Source of the DNA: Streptomyces phaeoluteigriseus
GTDB taxonomy: Bacteria; Actinomycetota; Actinomycetes; Streptomycetales; Streptomycetaceae
NCBI RefSeq assembly: GCF_001896135.2
Contig: NZ_MPOH02000005.1
Span: 1 to 34,375 of the forward strand
Length of the DNA stretch: 34,375 nt
Direction: 5' to 3'
A program made the translations under genes and the position numbers. Numbering within the stretch: position 1 is the first letter of the stretch; the number at the start of each line of letters is the position of its first letter. This document shows, one piece after another, positions 8,964 through 17,864 of the stretch. The notes beneath the pieces are model-generated. The model saw nothing but the letters and a program-made list of their open reading frames with translations, did not search any database and had not been told where the DNA came from.

Positions 8964-9046
8964 TTTGCACGTACGGCCCAAGCGGCCGGAACGGTCGGAG
9001 GGCGCCCGGCATCCACGCGCGGGGCGAGGGTGCGGGCTGGTGCGAG

Positions 9047-10435
9047 TCAGGCCCAGGCGGTCACCGGCAGGAAGGAGCTGTCCGTGCGGAACAGTTCCGT
9101 GCCGTCCGCCTGCTCCACGCGGAGCTGGTAGTTGTAGTGGCGCAGGTAGTAGCCGGGGTAGTTGTACGACTCGAAGCGTGCCGAGCCGCTCGTGGTACCG
9201 GTCCGGGCGATGAAGGTGGCGTCCTTGGCGAAGGTCGACGTGCCGTCGTTCGGGTCGAAGCGGGCCCGGTAGGAGTAGTGGCGCAGGTAGTTGCCGGACG
9301 CGTCGCGGAAGGAGTAGCCGTTCGCGTCCGCGAGGCCCGGGACGACCGTGAAGGTGGATGCCTGCTTCTCGGCGGTCGTGCTGGAGGCGGTCACCACCGG
9401 GAGGTTGAGCAGCGAGGACTGCGACTGCCAGTGCCGGGTGGTGTAGTTGACGGAGCGGAAGGAGCGGGTGACGTTCTTGGGGAGACTCACTCCGCCGGTC
9501 ACCGTCTCCTTGACGACGGTGAAGTGGCGGGCCGTGCCGGAGACCGCGGGGAGGCCCTTCGGCGCGCTCCAGGTGGCGAAGGTGTCGTAGCTGTCGCTGT
9601 AGTAGTAGGTGCCGTCGCCGTAGCCGTCGAAGTAGATGCGCCAGCCGCCGTTGTCGAGCTGGACGAGGGCCGGGCCCTCGCGGTAGCTGCCCCAGCCCGC
9701 CCAGTTGCCGGTGCGGGAGATGGTGTACGGGCCGGCGAGCCTGGTGGCGGTGGCGTACTCGATGTACTTGGTCGTCTCGTTCTTGGTGAAGGCGTGGTAG
9801 GTCGAGCCGAGCTTCACGACGAAGGTGTCGATGTGGTTCTCACCGATGCCGGACAGGGCGACCGGTGAACTCCAGGCCGTGAGACCCGCGTTGGCGGCCT
9901 TCAGCAGGTAGGGGGTGAATATCCACTCGTCGTCCGTGGTGGAGCAGGACACGATGATGTTCACGCTGCCGTCGCTGTCGACGAAGAACTCCGGCGCCCA
10001 GGCGCGCGAGAGGTTCGCGACGGGCACCGTGTAGTCGTACAGGAACGACCAGGTCAACCGGTCGGAGCTGCGGGCGAAGCCGATGGTGGTGCTGGGGTCC
10101 TGCCAGGTGTGGGTGGTGTAGGTCAGGTAGTAGTAGCCGTTGGTGTGCCTGATGATGCTCGCGTCGCGGATGCGGTTCGCGGGCGGGGTGTAGGCGGCGG
10201 ACTTCGCGAGGCGGAAGTCGGTGGCGTCGTCCGACTGGTAGACGTTCACCGTGCCGTCGTTGCTGTCCAGGAACGGCACGATGGTGTAGCGGGTGGCCGA
10301 GCCGCTGGGCGGGGCTGCGGCGAGGGCGGTGCCGAGCAGACCCGGCACCTCTCCGAGCACCAGCGCGGAGGCGGGCAGGGCGGCCATCGCACGCAGCAGG
10401 CTGCGTCGGGACGGGGTGGGGCGACGTGTGGTCAT
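9047..10435 (-). CDS. Secreted GH43 arabinofuranosidase with C-terminal CBM42 (AbfB) domain
   Basis: 462 residues with a twin-arginine signal (SRRSLLRAMAALPASALVLG, about 10-29, then AAA cleavage near 41). The GH43 five-bladed propeller covers about 48-310: NRIRDASIIRHTNGYYYLTY carries the conserved Asp and YREGPALVQ the EGP general acid. Residues about 320-460 form an AbfB beta-trefoil with RHW/YLRH signatures in its three repeats (TTRHWQSQ, YLRHYSYRARF, YLRHYNYQLRV), which bind arabinofuranose side chains. S. avermitilis Araf43A, an exo-1,5-alpha-L-arabinofuranosidase, has the same architecture. The likely role is releasing arabinose from arabinan or arabinoxylan outside the cell. Confidence 0.9.
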   Translation of the reverse strand: MTTRRPTPSRRSLLRAMAALPASALVLGEVPGLLGTALAAAPPSGSATRYTIVPFLDSNDGTVNVYQSDDATDFRLAKSAAYTPPANRIRDASIIRHTNGYYYLTYTTHTWQDPSTTIGFARSSDRLTWSFLYDYTVPVANLSRAWAPEFFVDSDGSVNIIVSCSTTDDEWIFTPYLLKAANAGLTAWSSPVALSGIGENHIDTFVVKLGSTYHAFTKNETTKYIEYATATRLAGPYTISRTGNWAGWGSYREGPALVQLDNGGWRIYFDGYGDGTYYYSDSYDTFATWSAPKGLPAVSGTARHFTVVKETVTGGVSLPKNVTRSFRSVNYTTRHWQSQSSLLNLPVVTASSTTAEKQASTFTVVPGLADANGYSFRDASGNYLRHYSYRARFDPNDGTSTFAKDATFIARTGTTSGSARFESYNYPGYYLRHYNYQLRVEQADGTELFRTDSSFLPVTAWA

Positions 10436-10460
10436 CTGCGGCTCTCTCCCTACGACTCAA

Positions 10461-10486
10461 CGTTCGACTCACCGAACGCGGTTCGG
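10461..10486. promoter_or_regulatory. Overlapping inverted repeats, candidate operator of the arabinofuranosidase gene
   Basis: CCGAAC-GCG-GTTCGG (10472-10486) is a perfect 6-bp inverted repeat. CGTTCG (10461-10466) is the inverse of CGAACG (10473-10478), so three half-sites occur in 26 bases, 26-51 bases upstream of the start codon. A sugar-responsive repressor such as a LacI-type protein is plausible but not shown. Confidence 0.5.
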
Positions 10487-10624
10487 AAAGTCGATCAGAA
10501 GGTAGGGGTGGCTCCAGGGCTCGTCAATGCTTTGCGCAGGAACGGCAGCGCCCTGTGCGACACGTGTGGCGGACACGGAACGCACCACCGGGCGGTGTGC
10601 GTTCCACCACCGGGCCCCGGACGT

Positions 10625-10636
10625 TACCGTTCGGTA
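10625..10636. promoter_or_regulatory. Candidate TetR-type operator upstream of the amidase
   Basis: TACCGTTCGGTA is a near-perfect 12-bp palindrome (5-bp arms, TT centre) of the ACCGNNCGGT type often bound by TetR regulators. It ends 28 bases before the amidase ATG. No TetR gene is in the window. Confidence 0.4.
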
Positions 10637-10664
10637 GACGACGTGCTCCCGGAGGTGCTCCGCA

Positions 10665-12085
10665 ATGCCGCTCGACCGTTCCGCAGGCCTGATCGACACC
10701 GCCCGCGCGCTGGCCGCCGGGGAGGTCACCTCCCGCGCGCTGGTCGAGCAGGCCCTGGCGCGGATCGAGGCGACCCAGAGCACCCTCAACACCTTCCGCA
10801 TCGTCCGCACCGCGCCGCGCTCGCCGAAGCCGACGCGGCCGACCGGGAGTTGGCCGCCGGCGTGCGCAAGCCCCTGCTCGGGGTGCCGGTGGCCGTGAAG
10901 GACGACATGGACGTGGCGGGCGAGCCGACCGCCTTCGGCTGCGCCGGCACCCACCCGGCGGTCACCGAGGACGGGGAGGCGGTACGGCGGCTGCGCGCGG
11001 CCGGAGCCGTCATCGTCGGCAAGACCAACACCTGCGAATTCGGGCAGTGGCCGTTCACCGAGGGTCCGGCCTTCGGTGCCACCCGCAATCCATGGCACAC
11101 GGAGCACACCCCGGGCGGCTCCTCCGGCGGCTCGGCGGCCGCGGTGGCGGCGGGCCTGGTACCGGCCGCGCTGGGCTCGGACGGCGCCGGATCGGTCCGC
11201 ATCCCGGCGTCCTGGACCCACCTCGTCGGCGTCAAACCGCAGCGCGGACGCGTCTCGACCTGGCCGCGCGGCGAGTCCTTCCAAGGCATCACCGTCAACG
11301 GCACCCTCGCCAGGACCGTGGCCGACGCGGCCCTCCTCCTCGACGCGACGAGCGGCAACCATCCACGCGACCCGCACCGCCCGCCCGCCGTCGACGCCCT
11401 CGCCGCCGTGGGCCGCGACCCCGGCCGGCTGCGGATCGCGCTGGCGCTGAAGCCGCCGTTCACCGCCGTCCCCGCCCGGCTGCTCCCCGAGGTCCGCGAC
11501 CGAGTGGTCGGCCTCGCCGGGACACTGGCCGGCCTGGGGCACACCGTCGAGGAGGCCGACCCGCCGTACGGGCAGATCGGGCTGACGTTCGTGCCACGGG
11601 CGACCGCGGGCATCGCGGAGCGGGTCGCCGAGGCGCCGTTCCCCGCGCTGCTCGACCGGCGCACCCGTGGCACCGCCCGGCTGGGCCGGCTCCTCGGCGG
11701 CGCCCCGCTGCGCGCGGCCCGCCGTGCGGAGACGGTCCTGCACCGCCGCATCGGCCGCTTCTTCGAGACGTACGACGTGGTGCTCGCGCCGACCACGGCC
11801 GCTCCCCCGCCCCGCGTCGGGGCCCTGCTGGAGCTGAGCGGGTTCGCCACCGACCGCGCCATCATCGCCGCGTGCCCGTACGCGTGGCCGTGGAACGTCC
11901 TCGGGTGGCCCGGCGTCAACGTGCCCGCGGGGTTCACGCCCGGCGGGCTGCCGGTCGGGGCGCAACTGCTCGGTCCCGCGAACAGCGAACCCCTGCTGCT
12001 GTCGCTCGCCGCGCAGTTGGAGGCGGAGCTGCGCTGGCACGAACGGTGGCCGGAGCCCCTCGTGACGGATTCCCCTGCGGTGTGA
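10665..12085 (+). CDS. Amidase signature family hydrolase, interrupted by a one-base deficit
   Basis: ATG 10665 follows GGAGG (10651-10655) and reads MPLDRSAGLIDTARALAAGE, a normal amidase N-terminus, through FRIVRT. The frame then breaks near 10808-10818 and continues as ALAEADAADRELAAG. One added base gives about 473 residues. The Ser-cisSer-Lys triad is present: Lys in VAVKDDMDVAG (about 79), cis-Ser in GGSSGGSAAAVA (about 154) and the nucleophile in DGAGSVRIPAS (about 177). The family hydrolyses amides, including GatA-like substrates; no gatB/gatC is nearby, so a catabolic amidase is likelier. Confidence 0.82.
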
Positions 12086-12573
12086 TCCGGCGGGGGCCGA
12101 GCACGACACGGATCTCGGCGGCAGAGACCGAGGCGGAGACCGAGACGGAGGCAGAGGCAGCAGCGGAGGCGGAGGCAGCGGCGAGAGAGGCGCAGCCGAC
12201 TGCCGCGCCCAGGCGCTTGAGGCGCCCGGGTGAAGACGGTGGGCGCACGAGGGCCAGGCGTCGAAAGCGAGGCGTGCGGTCACGGCGGCGGCCGCCCAGG
12301 CCGGCAACTCGGCGAGAACCCACCGGAGATCGCCCGAGCGGGCGCGTCCGCGGGCACCGACACCGACACCGACGACGCCGACGCCGACGCCGACGCCGAC
12401 AACATGGTGCTCCTTGACGGCCCGACAGCGTGGCCATGACGTCCCACGGGCACGCTCGGCAGGTAATTTCCCTCGACGGGTGCGGCGCCGCCGGGCGCGC
12501 GGCAGGTGCCGGTCGAGGGCCGTCCCTGACCGCGGTCGCGGGGGCGCGCCGGAGCAGCCTCTAGGGTGCCCCC
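12086..12573. other. 488-base spacer with two low-complexity arrays
   Basis: No supported gene. GAGRCSGAG/GAGGCA-type purine-rich repeats fill about 12115-12195, and a GACACC/GACGCC hexamer array fills about 12357-12403. The end of the spacer holds the -10 element of the next gene. Open frames here give poly-Arg, poly-Asp-Ala or Gly-Val runs on either strand and look artificial. Confidence 0.6.
12562..12573 (+). promoter_or_regulatory. TAGGGT -10 element, leaderless promoter of the mazF-like gene
   Basis: TAGGGT (12562-12567) is followed by exactly six bases and GTG 12574. The same TAGGGT-N6-GTG arrangement occurs before the HAD gene at 21207. It supports GTG 12574 as both transcription and translation start. 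Confidence 0.65.
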
Positions 12574-13019
12574 GTGACGCGTCTACCGAAGAGAACGTTC
12601 CGGGCCGCTTCGGCCCCTCCGCCACCACCGAGGCCCAGCCGCGCGAGGTCGGCCGGGTGCGCACCGAGTACTCGCCCGCGCACGACGGCGACCCGGATCC
12701 CGGCGAGATCGTCTGGACCTGGGTGCCCTTCGAGGAGAGGGACGGACGGGGCAAGGACCGCCCGGTGCTGGTCGTCGCCCGGGAGGCGGCCGGCACCTTC
12801 CTGGCCGTGCAGCTCTCCAGCAAGCGGCACGACGGGGACCGCGAGTGGGTGCCGATCGGCAGCGGGCCCTGGGACCGCTCGGGGCGGGACTCCTGGGTGG
12901 ACGTCGACCGGGTGCTGCGGCTGCACGAGCTGGGGATGCGCCGGGAGGCCTGCGCGCTGGACCGGATGCGGTTCAACCTGGTGGTGCACCGGCTGCGCGA
13001 GCGGTACGGCTGGAGCTGA
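12574..13019 (+). CDS. MazF/PemK-like family protein, interrupted by a one-base deficit next to its start
   Basis: The C-terminal 110 residues have the MazF/PemK SH3-like pattern: DPDPGEIVWTWVPFEERDG, GKDRPVLVVAREAAGTFLAV and SWVDVDRVLRLHELGM. Toxins of this family cut RNA with an Arg in the RPVLVV strand region. The leaderless GTG reads MTR and must gain one base near 12580-12583 to enter the frame STEENVPGRFGPSATTEA, giving 148 residues. No antitoxin gene is adjacent. The Streptomyces relatives I recall are solitary, so toxicity is uncertain. Confidence 0.7.
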
Positions 13020-13040
13020 GACGGGCTGGGCACGTGGTGC

Positions 13041-13161
13041 GGACCACGCTCGCGGATCACGGGCGTGCACCAGGGAATCGGATCACGGCCGTGCGTCACG
13101 GAGTGGATCACATTCGTGGGTCACTTCGTGGGTCACTTCGTGGGTCATGGTCGTGGATCAC
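13041..13161. repeat. Iteron-like array, about ten units with 12-13 bp period
   Basis: GGATCAC or close variants begin at 13041 (GGACCAC), 13054, 13080, 13093 (GCGTCAC), 13105, 13118 (GGGTCAC), 13130 (GGGTCAC), 13142 (GGGTCAT) and 13155, with a weak unit near 13066. Steps are 12 or 13 bases throughout. The central copies read CGTGGGTCACTT in perfect tandem. The array fills the convergent spacer after the mazF-like gene and touches the stop codon of the macrodomain gene. Confidence 0.75.
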
Positions 13162-14117
13162 GGTCGTGACCGGACATCGGCCCCGGTCACGTCCGGTCGC
13201 GGAGCCGCGGCTTTCGGAAACGCCCGCGCAAACGCTTCCCGGACCGCGCTCCCCGGGGTCCGGTCCAGCACCCCGAACACCACGTGCGCGAACGTCCGCT
13301 CGAACCGGCCGCCCGGGCCCAGCAGCGACCGGAACGCGCCCGCCACCTGGACCGGGTCGTTGCGGAACACGCCGCAACCCCAGGCGCCGAGGACCAGTCG
13401 CCGGTAGCCGTGCGCCGCGGCCGTCTCCAGGACGCGTTCGGCACGTACGGCCAGGGCACGCGGCAGCTCCGACGCCCGCTCCGGCGCCGTACGCAGCACC
13501 ACTCCGGCGTTGGGCGCGGCGGCCGTCAGGAAGCCGGCGGTGTACGGCTCGGGCAGGAACCGGCCCCGGTCGTCGCGGAAGACCGGCACGGCCGGTGAGT
13601 GGATGACGCGGTCCGTGTAGAACGGGTCCCGGTGGGCCCGGTGGTGATCGTAGAACTCGGGCGCCCGCAGCAGGCACGTGTACAGCGCCGAGCCGCGGCA
13701 CAGGGCCTCCTCCTGGGCCTGGGCGCCGTTGAGGTAGCCGCCGCCGGGGTTGCGGGCGGAGGCGAAGTTGAGGACCGCCACCGGGGCGTCGGCGAGTCTG
13801 CGGGCGGCCTCCAGGCTGCTCTCGCCGGTGACCTCGATCCGTGGTTCGGCCGGCGCGGTTTCGGAGATCGTGCCCCGTGCGCCTTCCGCGACCGTTCGCC
13901 GAACAGTGTCCGCAGCCGTTTCCCGAACGGTTTCCGCGGCCGGTCGCCGAACGGTGTCCGGGACCGGCACCGGATCGGGTCCCACCATGCGGGTCCCCTC
14001 CCGGGCGGCCCCGATCGCGGCGGCGAGCGGGATCTCGCGCCCGTCGGGCGTGCGGTACGCGCCCGCCGCCACGGCCTCTTCCGTCTCGCGCGCGATACCG
14101 CGCAGCCGCGCGCTCAT
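13158..14117 (-). CDS. TIGR02452-family microbial PARG-type macrodomain protein
   Basis: 319 residues from ATG 14117 (MSARLRGIARETEEAVAAG). NPGGGYLNGAQAQEEALCRG (about 138-157) carries the GGG-X6-8-QEE signature of poly(ADP-ribose) glycohydrolases, and SALYTCLL, GAWGCGVFRNDP and FGVLDRT complete the macrodomain. The likely reaction is removal of ADP-ribose from proteins. Unusually, residues about 52-92 hold an insert with a repeating DTVRR/ETVRE/GTISE pattern, matched by near-repeats in DNA (about 13870-13965). It is convergent with the mazF-like gene and divergent from egtA. Confidence 0.85.
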   Translation of the reverse strand: MSARLRGIARETEEAVAAGAYRTPDGREIPLAAAIGAAREGTRMVGPDPVPVPDTVRRPAAETVRETAADTVRRTVAEGARGTISETAPAEPRIEVTGESSLEAARRLADAPVAVLNFASARNPGGGYLNGAQAQEEALCRGSALYTCLLRAPEFYDHHRAHRDPFYTDRVIHSPAVPVFRDDRGRFLPEPYTAGFLTAAAPNAGVVLRTAPERASELPRALAVRAERVLETAAAHGYRRLVLGAWGCGVFRNDPVQVAGAFRSLLGPGGRFERTFAHVVFGVLDRTPGSAVREAFARAFPKAAAPRPDVTGADVRSRP

Positions 14118-14447
14118 GGCGCCACCCCCGTGGACGCCACAGCCACCTGCCACACGGTGCGCCACGCGGCGCACCGCGTCCCGCCCGTCTCCCCCGTCGT
14201 GCTCATGCACGCATCGTGAGCGATGCTGGACAGGCGGTGCAACCGAGTTTTTACCGATCCGGGAACATCGGCGGGCCTCACCGCAAACGCGCAGGAAACG
14301 GCGTGGAAGCGGCGGTTCTCCGGTCCCGGACGCACCCTTGGGCACTCTTGTGCGATACAGCGAGAGCGTCTTGGGTGGACGAGCGAACCGGTCCGGCGCC
14401 ACCGAAGCCGGACTGGTGGCATGGTGGAATCTCAGGAGGATCCCGAC
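14118..14447. other. Divergent intergenic region before egtA
   Basis: 330 bases. The minus strand holds a 30-codon frame (14114-14206, MSTTGETGG...) whose stop overlaps the macrodomain start as ATGA; it has no ribosome site and I do not call it a gene. The rest should contain the promoters of both flanking genes, but I find no clear -35/-10 pair. Confidence 0.5.
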
Positions 14448-15755
14448 ATGTCCGACACATCGAGCAGCACTTCGGGGAGTGACTGTACGGAGACCCGTAC
14501 GGCCCTCACCGAGGCGGAGGTGGAGGCCCTGGTCAAGGGCATCTGCTTCAAGACCGGACCACCCCGCACCGTCGGGGTCGAAGTGGAATGGATCGTCCAC
14601 GAGCTGCGCGGACCGCGGCTCCCCGTCACACCCGAACGACTCGCGGCGGCCTACGAGGCCCTGCGGACGGTGCCGCTCTCATCGGCGCTCACCGTCGAAC
14701 CCGGCGGCCAGCTGGAACTCAGCTCGCTGCCCGCCGCCTCCCTGATGGAGTGCGTGACCACCGTCTCCGCCGACCTGGACGCCGTCCGCGCGGTCCTGCG
14801 CGAGGCGGGACTGGTCCTCGCCGGACTCGGCACCGACCCCTGGCACCCACCCCGGCGGTTCCTGCACGAGCCGCGCTACGACGCCATGGAGGCGTGCCTC
14901 GACCGCACCGGACCGGCCGGGCGGGCCATGATGTGCACCTCGGCCTCCGTGCAGGTCTGTCTGGACGCGGGCCATGAGGAGCCCGGCCCGCTGGGACACG
15001 GGCGGCGCTGGTGGCTGGCGCACACGCTGGGCCCCGTCCTGGTCGCCGCCTTCGCCAACTCGCCGATGCTGGCCGGTACTCCTACGGGCTGGCGCTCCAC
15101 CCGGCAACTGCTGTGGACGGAGATCGGCGCGGGCCGCGCGGGCGCACCCGCCCTGGAGGGGGAACCGCGCGCCGCCTGGGCCCGGCATGTCCTGGACGCC
15201 CCGGTGATGTGCGTACGCCGGGACCGCGGCCCGTGGGAGGTGCCCGACGATCTGACCTTCCGGGAGTGGATCAGGACGGGAACGCCCACCCGGGCGGATC
15301 TCGACTACCACGTTTCCACGCTGTTCCCGCCGGTCAGACCGCGCGGCCATCTGGAGCTGCGCATGATCGACGCGCAGCCGGGCGAGGACGGCTGGATCGT
15401 GCCGCTCGCCGTGACGACGGCGCTGTTCGACGACCCGGAGGCCGCCGAGAGCGCCTACCGGGCCGTGAAGCCGCTCGCGGAGCGGTCCCGGTCACTGCCC
15501 GCCCCGCACAATCCGCTGTGGAGCGAGGCGGCCCGCACGGGCCTGGCCGACCCCGAACTGCAGGAGACCGCCGTGGCCTGCTTCACGACGGCCCTGGAGG
15601 CCCTGCCCCGGATAGGCGCCACCACCGAGGTGACGGACGCCGTCGCCGAGTACCTGGAGCGCTACGTCCGCAAGGGCCGCAGCCCCGCCGACGACCAGCT
15701 CGACCGCCTGTGCGGCACCGACGGCCGCACACACGGGAAGGACATCCGCACATGA
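14448..15755 (+). CDS. egtA: EgtA, glutamate-cysteine ligase of ergothioneine biosynthesis
   Basis: 435 residues from ATG 14448, 8 bases after AGGAGGA (14434-14440). It makes gamma-glutamylcysteine, the sulfur donor of the pathway. VGVEVEWIVHEL (about 45) and SALTVEPGGQLELSSLP (about 83) are the glutamate/metal-binding stretches of the GCS2-type ligases; MMCTSASVQVCLD, FANSPMLAGTPTGWRSTR and HLELRMIDAQP follow. The stop overlaps egtB as ATGA. The four genes in order, each overlapping the next, identify the operon firmly. Confidence 0.94.
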   Translation: MSDTSSSTSGSDCTETRTALTEAEVEALVKGICFKTGPPRTVGVEVEWIVHELRGPRLPVTPERLAAAYEALRTVPLSSALTVEPGGQLELSSLPAASLMECVTTVSADLDAVRAVLREAGLVLAGLGTDPWHPPRRFLHEPRYDAMEACLDRTGPAGRAMMCTSASVQVCLDAGHEEPGPLGHGRRWWLAHTLGPVLVAAFANSPMLAGTPTGWRSTRQLLWTEIGAGRAGAPALEGEPRAAWARHVLDAPVMCVRRDRGPWEVPDDLTFREWIRTGTPTRADLDYHVSTLFPPVRPRGHLELRMIDAQPGEDGWIVPLAVTTALFDDPEAAESAYRAVKPLAERSRSLPAPHNPLWSEAARTGLADPELQETAVACFTTALEALPRIGATTEVTDAVAEYLERYVRKGRSPADDQLDRLCGTDGRTHGKDIRT

Positions 15756-17077
15756 CCGACCTCGCATCCGAGGCCCTGGACGCCGAGGCGCTGCGCGAGC
15801 GGGCGCTCACCACCCTCGTCACCGCCCGCGAGCGCACCACCCTGCTGACGAGCTGCGTGGAGGAGCCCGACCTCACCGCACAGCACTCCCCGCTGATGTC
15901 CCCGCTGGTGTGGGACCTCGCGCACATCGGGAACCAGGAAGAGCTGTGGCTGCTGCGCGCCGTGGCCGGCCGCGACGCCATGCGCCCCGAGATCGACGGG
16001 CTGTACGACGCCTTCGAGCACCCGCGCTCCGAGCGGCCCTCGCTGCCGCTGCTGCCGCCCGCCGAGGCCCGCGCCTATGCGGCGGAGGTGCGCGGACGGG
16101 TCCTGGACGTGCTGGAGTCGGCCGACTTCGACGGGACGCGGCTCACGGAGGCCGGTTTCGCCTTCGGGATGGTCGCCCAGCACGAACAGCAGCACGACGA
16201 GACGATGTTGATCACCCATCAGCTCCGGACCGGGCCGCAGGCCCTGACCGCCCCCGACCCCGAACCGGTCCCGCTGTACGCCGGCCCGTCCGAAGTGCTC
16301 GTGCCGGGCGGCCCGTTCACCATGGGCACCTCCGGCGAGCCGTGGGCGCTGGACAACGAGAAGCCCGCGCACCGGCGTGAGGTGGCGGCGTTCCACATCG
16401 ACACCACGCCGGTGACCAACGGCGCCTATCAGGCGTTCATCGCCGACGGCGGCTACGAGGACGCCCGCTGGTGGACGCCGAAGGGGTGGTCCCACATCCG
16501 CCGGCACAGGATCGTCGCCCCGCTGTTCTGGCACCGCGACGGCGGGCAGTGGCTCCGTCGCCGCTTCGGCGTCACCGAGGTCGTGCCGCCCGAGGAGCCG
16601 GTGCTGCACGTGTGCTGGTACGAGGCCGACGCCTACGCCCACTGGGCCGGGCGTCGGCTGCCCACCGAGGCCGAGTGGGAGAAGGCGGCCCGCTTCGACC
16701 CGGCGACCGGCGGCTCCACGCGCTACCCGTGGGGGGACGCCGACCCCACGCCCGAGCACGCCAACCTGGGCCAGCGCCATCTGCGTCCGGCCCCCGCCGG
16801 CAGCTATCCGGCGGGCGAGTCCCCGCTGGGCGTGCGGCAGTTGATCGGCGACGTGTGGGAGTGGACGTCCAGCGACTTCCAGCCCTATCCCGGTTTCCGG
16901 GCGTTCCCGTACAAGGAGTACTCGGAGGTGTTCTTCGGCCCCGAGCACAAGGTGCTGCGCGGCGGTTCGTTCGCGGTGGACCCGGTGGCCTGCCGGGGCA
17001 CCTTCCGCAACTGGGACTATCCGATCCGGCGGCAGATCTTCTCCGGCTTCCGCACCGCCCGCACGGCGGCCGCCTGA
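15752..17077 (+). CDS. egtB: EgtB, ergothioneine sulfoxide synthase
   Basis: A 441-residue non-heme iron enzyme joining gamma-glutamylcysteine to hercynine with O2. The N-terminal DinB-like domain supplies the iron histidines: HIGNQEE (about 52) and the HEQQHDE pair (about 140 and 144). The C-terminal half is an FGE-sulfatase-type domain: PFTMGTSGEPWALDNEKPAH, VLHVCWYEADAYAHWAGRRL, PTEAEWEKAAR, DVWEWTSSDF and LRGGSFAVDP. ATG 15752 overlaps the end of egtA, and the stop overlaps egtC by one base. Intact in this sequence. Confidence 0.95.
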   Translation: MTDLASEALDAEALRERALTTLVTARERTTLLTSCVEEPDLTAQHSPLMSPLVWDLAHIGNQEELWLLRAVAGRDAMRPEIDGLYDAFEHPRSERPSLPLLPPAEARAYAAEVRGRVLDVLESADFDGTRLTEAGFAFGMVAQHEQQHDETMLITHQLRTGPQALTAPDPEPVPLYAGPSEVLVPGGPFTMGTSGEPWALDNEKPAHRREVAAFHIDTTPVTNGAYQAFIADGGYEDARWWTPKGWSHIRRHRIVAPLFWHRDGGQWLRRRFGVTEVVPPEEPVLHVCWYEADAYAHWAGRRLPTEAEWEKAARFDPATGGSTRYPWGDADPTPEHANLGQRHLRPAPAGSYPAGESPLGVRQLIGDVWEWTSSDFQPYPGFRAFPYKEYSEVFFGPEHKVLRGGSFAVDPVACRGTFRNWDYPIRRQIFSGFRTARTAAA

Positions 17078-17864
17078 TGTGTCGTCATATCGCCTACCTG
17101 GGACCGGATGAACCGCTCGGAGGGCTCCTCGTGGAGCCACCGCACGGCTTGTATCGCCAGTCGTGGGCGCCGCGCAGACAGCGGTACGGCACGGTCAACG
17201 CCGATGGTTTCGGGGTGGGCTGGTACGCCGAGGACGACCCGGCGCGGCCCGCTACCGCCGGGCCGGACCGATCTGGGCCGACCTGTCCTTCGCCGACCTG
17301 GCCCGTGTCGTGCGCAGCCGGGCGGTGCTGGCGGCCGTACGGGACGCGACGCTGGCCGGGGCGGACGCGGAGGCCGCGGCAGCGCCGTTCGCGGCGGGAC
17401 CCTGGCTGTTCAGCCACAACGGGGCCGTGCCGGGCTGGCCGGGGTCCCTGGAGCCGCTCGCGCGGTCGCTGCCGGCGGCCGCGGTGCTGTCGATGGAGGC
17501 ACGCAACGACTCGGCGTTCGTATGGGCACTCGTCCTGGCCCGGCTGCGCGCCGGGGACACGGAGGGCCAGGCACTCGCCGACACCGTGCAGGAGGTCGCC
17601 GCGGCGGCGCCCGGCTCCCGCCTCAACCTGCTGCTGAGCAACGGCGACGCCGTCACCGCCACGGCCTGGGGGGACACGCTCTGGTACCTGACGGAACCCG
17701 GCCGCACGGTCGTGGCCTCCGAGCCCTACGACGACGATCCGCGCTGGCAGGAGGTCCCCGACCGCACCCTGCTCGCGGCGACCCGCACCGAGGAGCTGCT
17801 CACCCCGCTCAAGGACCCGAGCGTGGACGCGGCGCCCGTACGACCCGAGGAGACCGGCTCGTGA
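17077..17864 (+). CDS. egtC: EgtC, gamma-glutamyl hercynylcysteine sulfoxide amidohydrolase, interrupted by a one-base deficit
   Basis: A class II glutamine-amidotransferase fold enzyme that removes glutamate from the EgtB product. The catalytic N-terminal Cys2 is present (MCRHIAYLG), followed by YGTVNADGFGVGWY. The frame breaks at about 17248-17252 after DDPARP and resumes as RYRRAGPIWADLSFADLARV, then PWLFSHNGAVPGW, LLLSNGDAVTATAWGDTLWY and VASEPYDDDPRWQEVPD. Adding one C to the CCC run gives 262 residues. It overlaps egtB and egtD (GTGA). An operon this intact argues for a sequencing fault. Confidence 0.88.

Noticed and set aside
12230..12439. 69-codon frame ending in an Asp-Ala repeat
   Set aside because: It translates the GACGCC array, has no ribosome site and shows no family resemblance.
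10469..13111. Very long minus-strand open frame opposite the amidase and mazF-like genes
   Set aside because: It is Arg/Pro/Ser-rich, runs antisense to recognisable genes and through low-complexity arrays, and matches no family; such shadows are expected at this GC content.
13041..13161. CRISPR array
   Set aside because: Units are 12-13 bp and abut without unique spacers; there are no cas genes.
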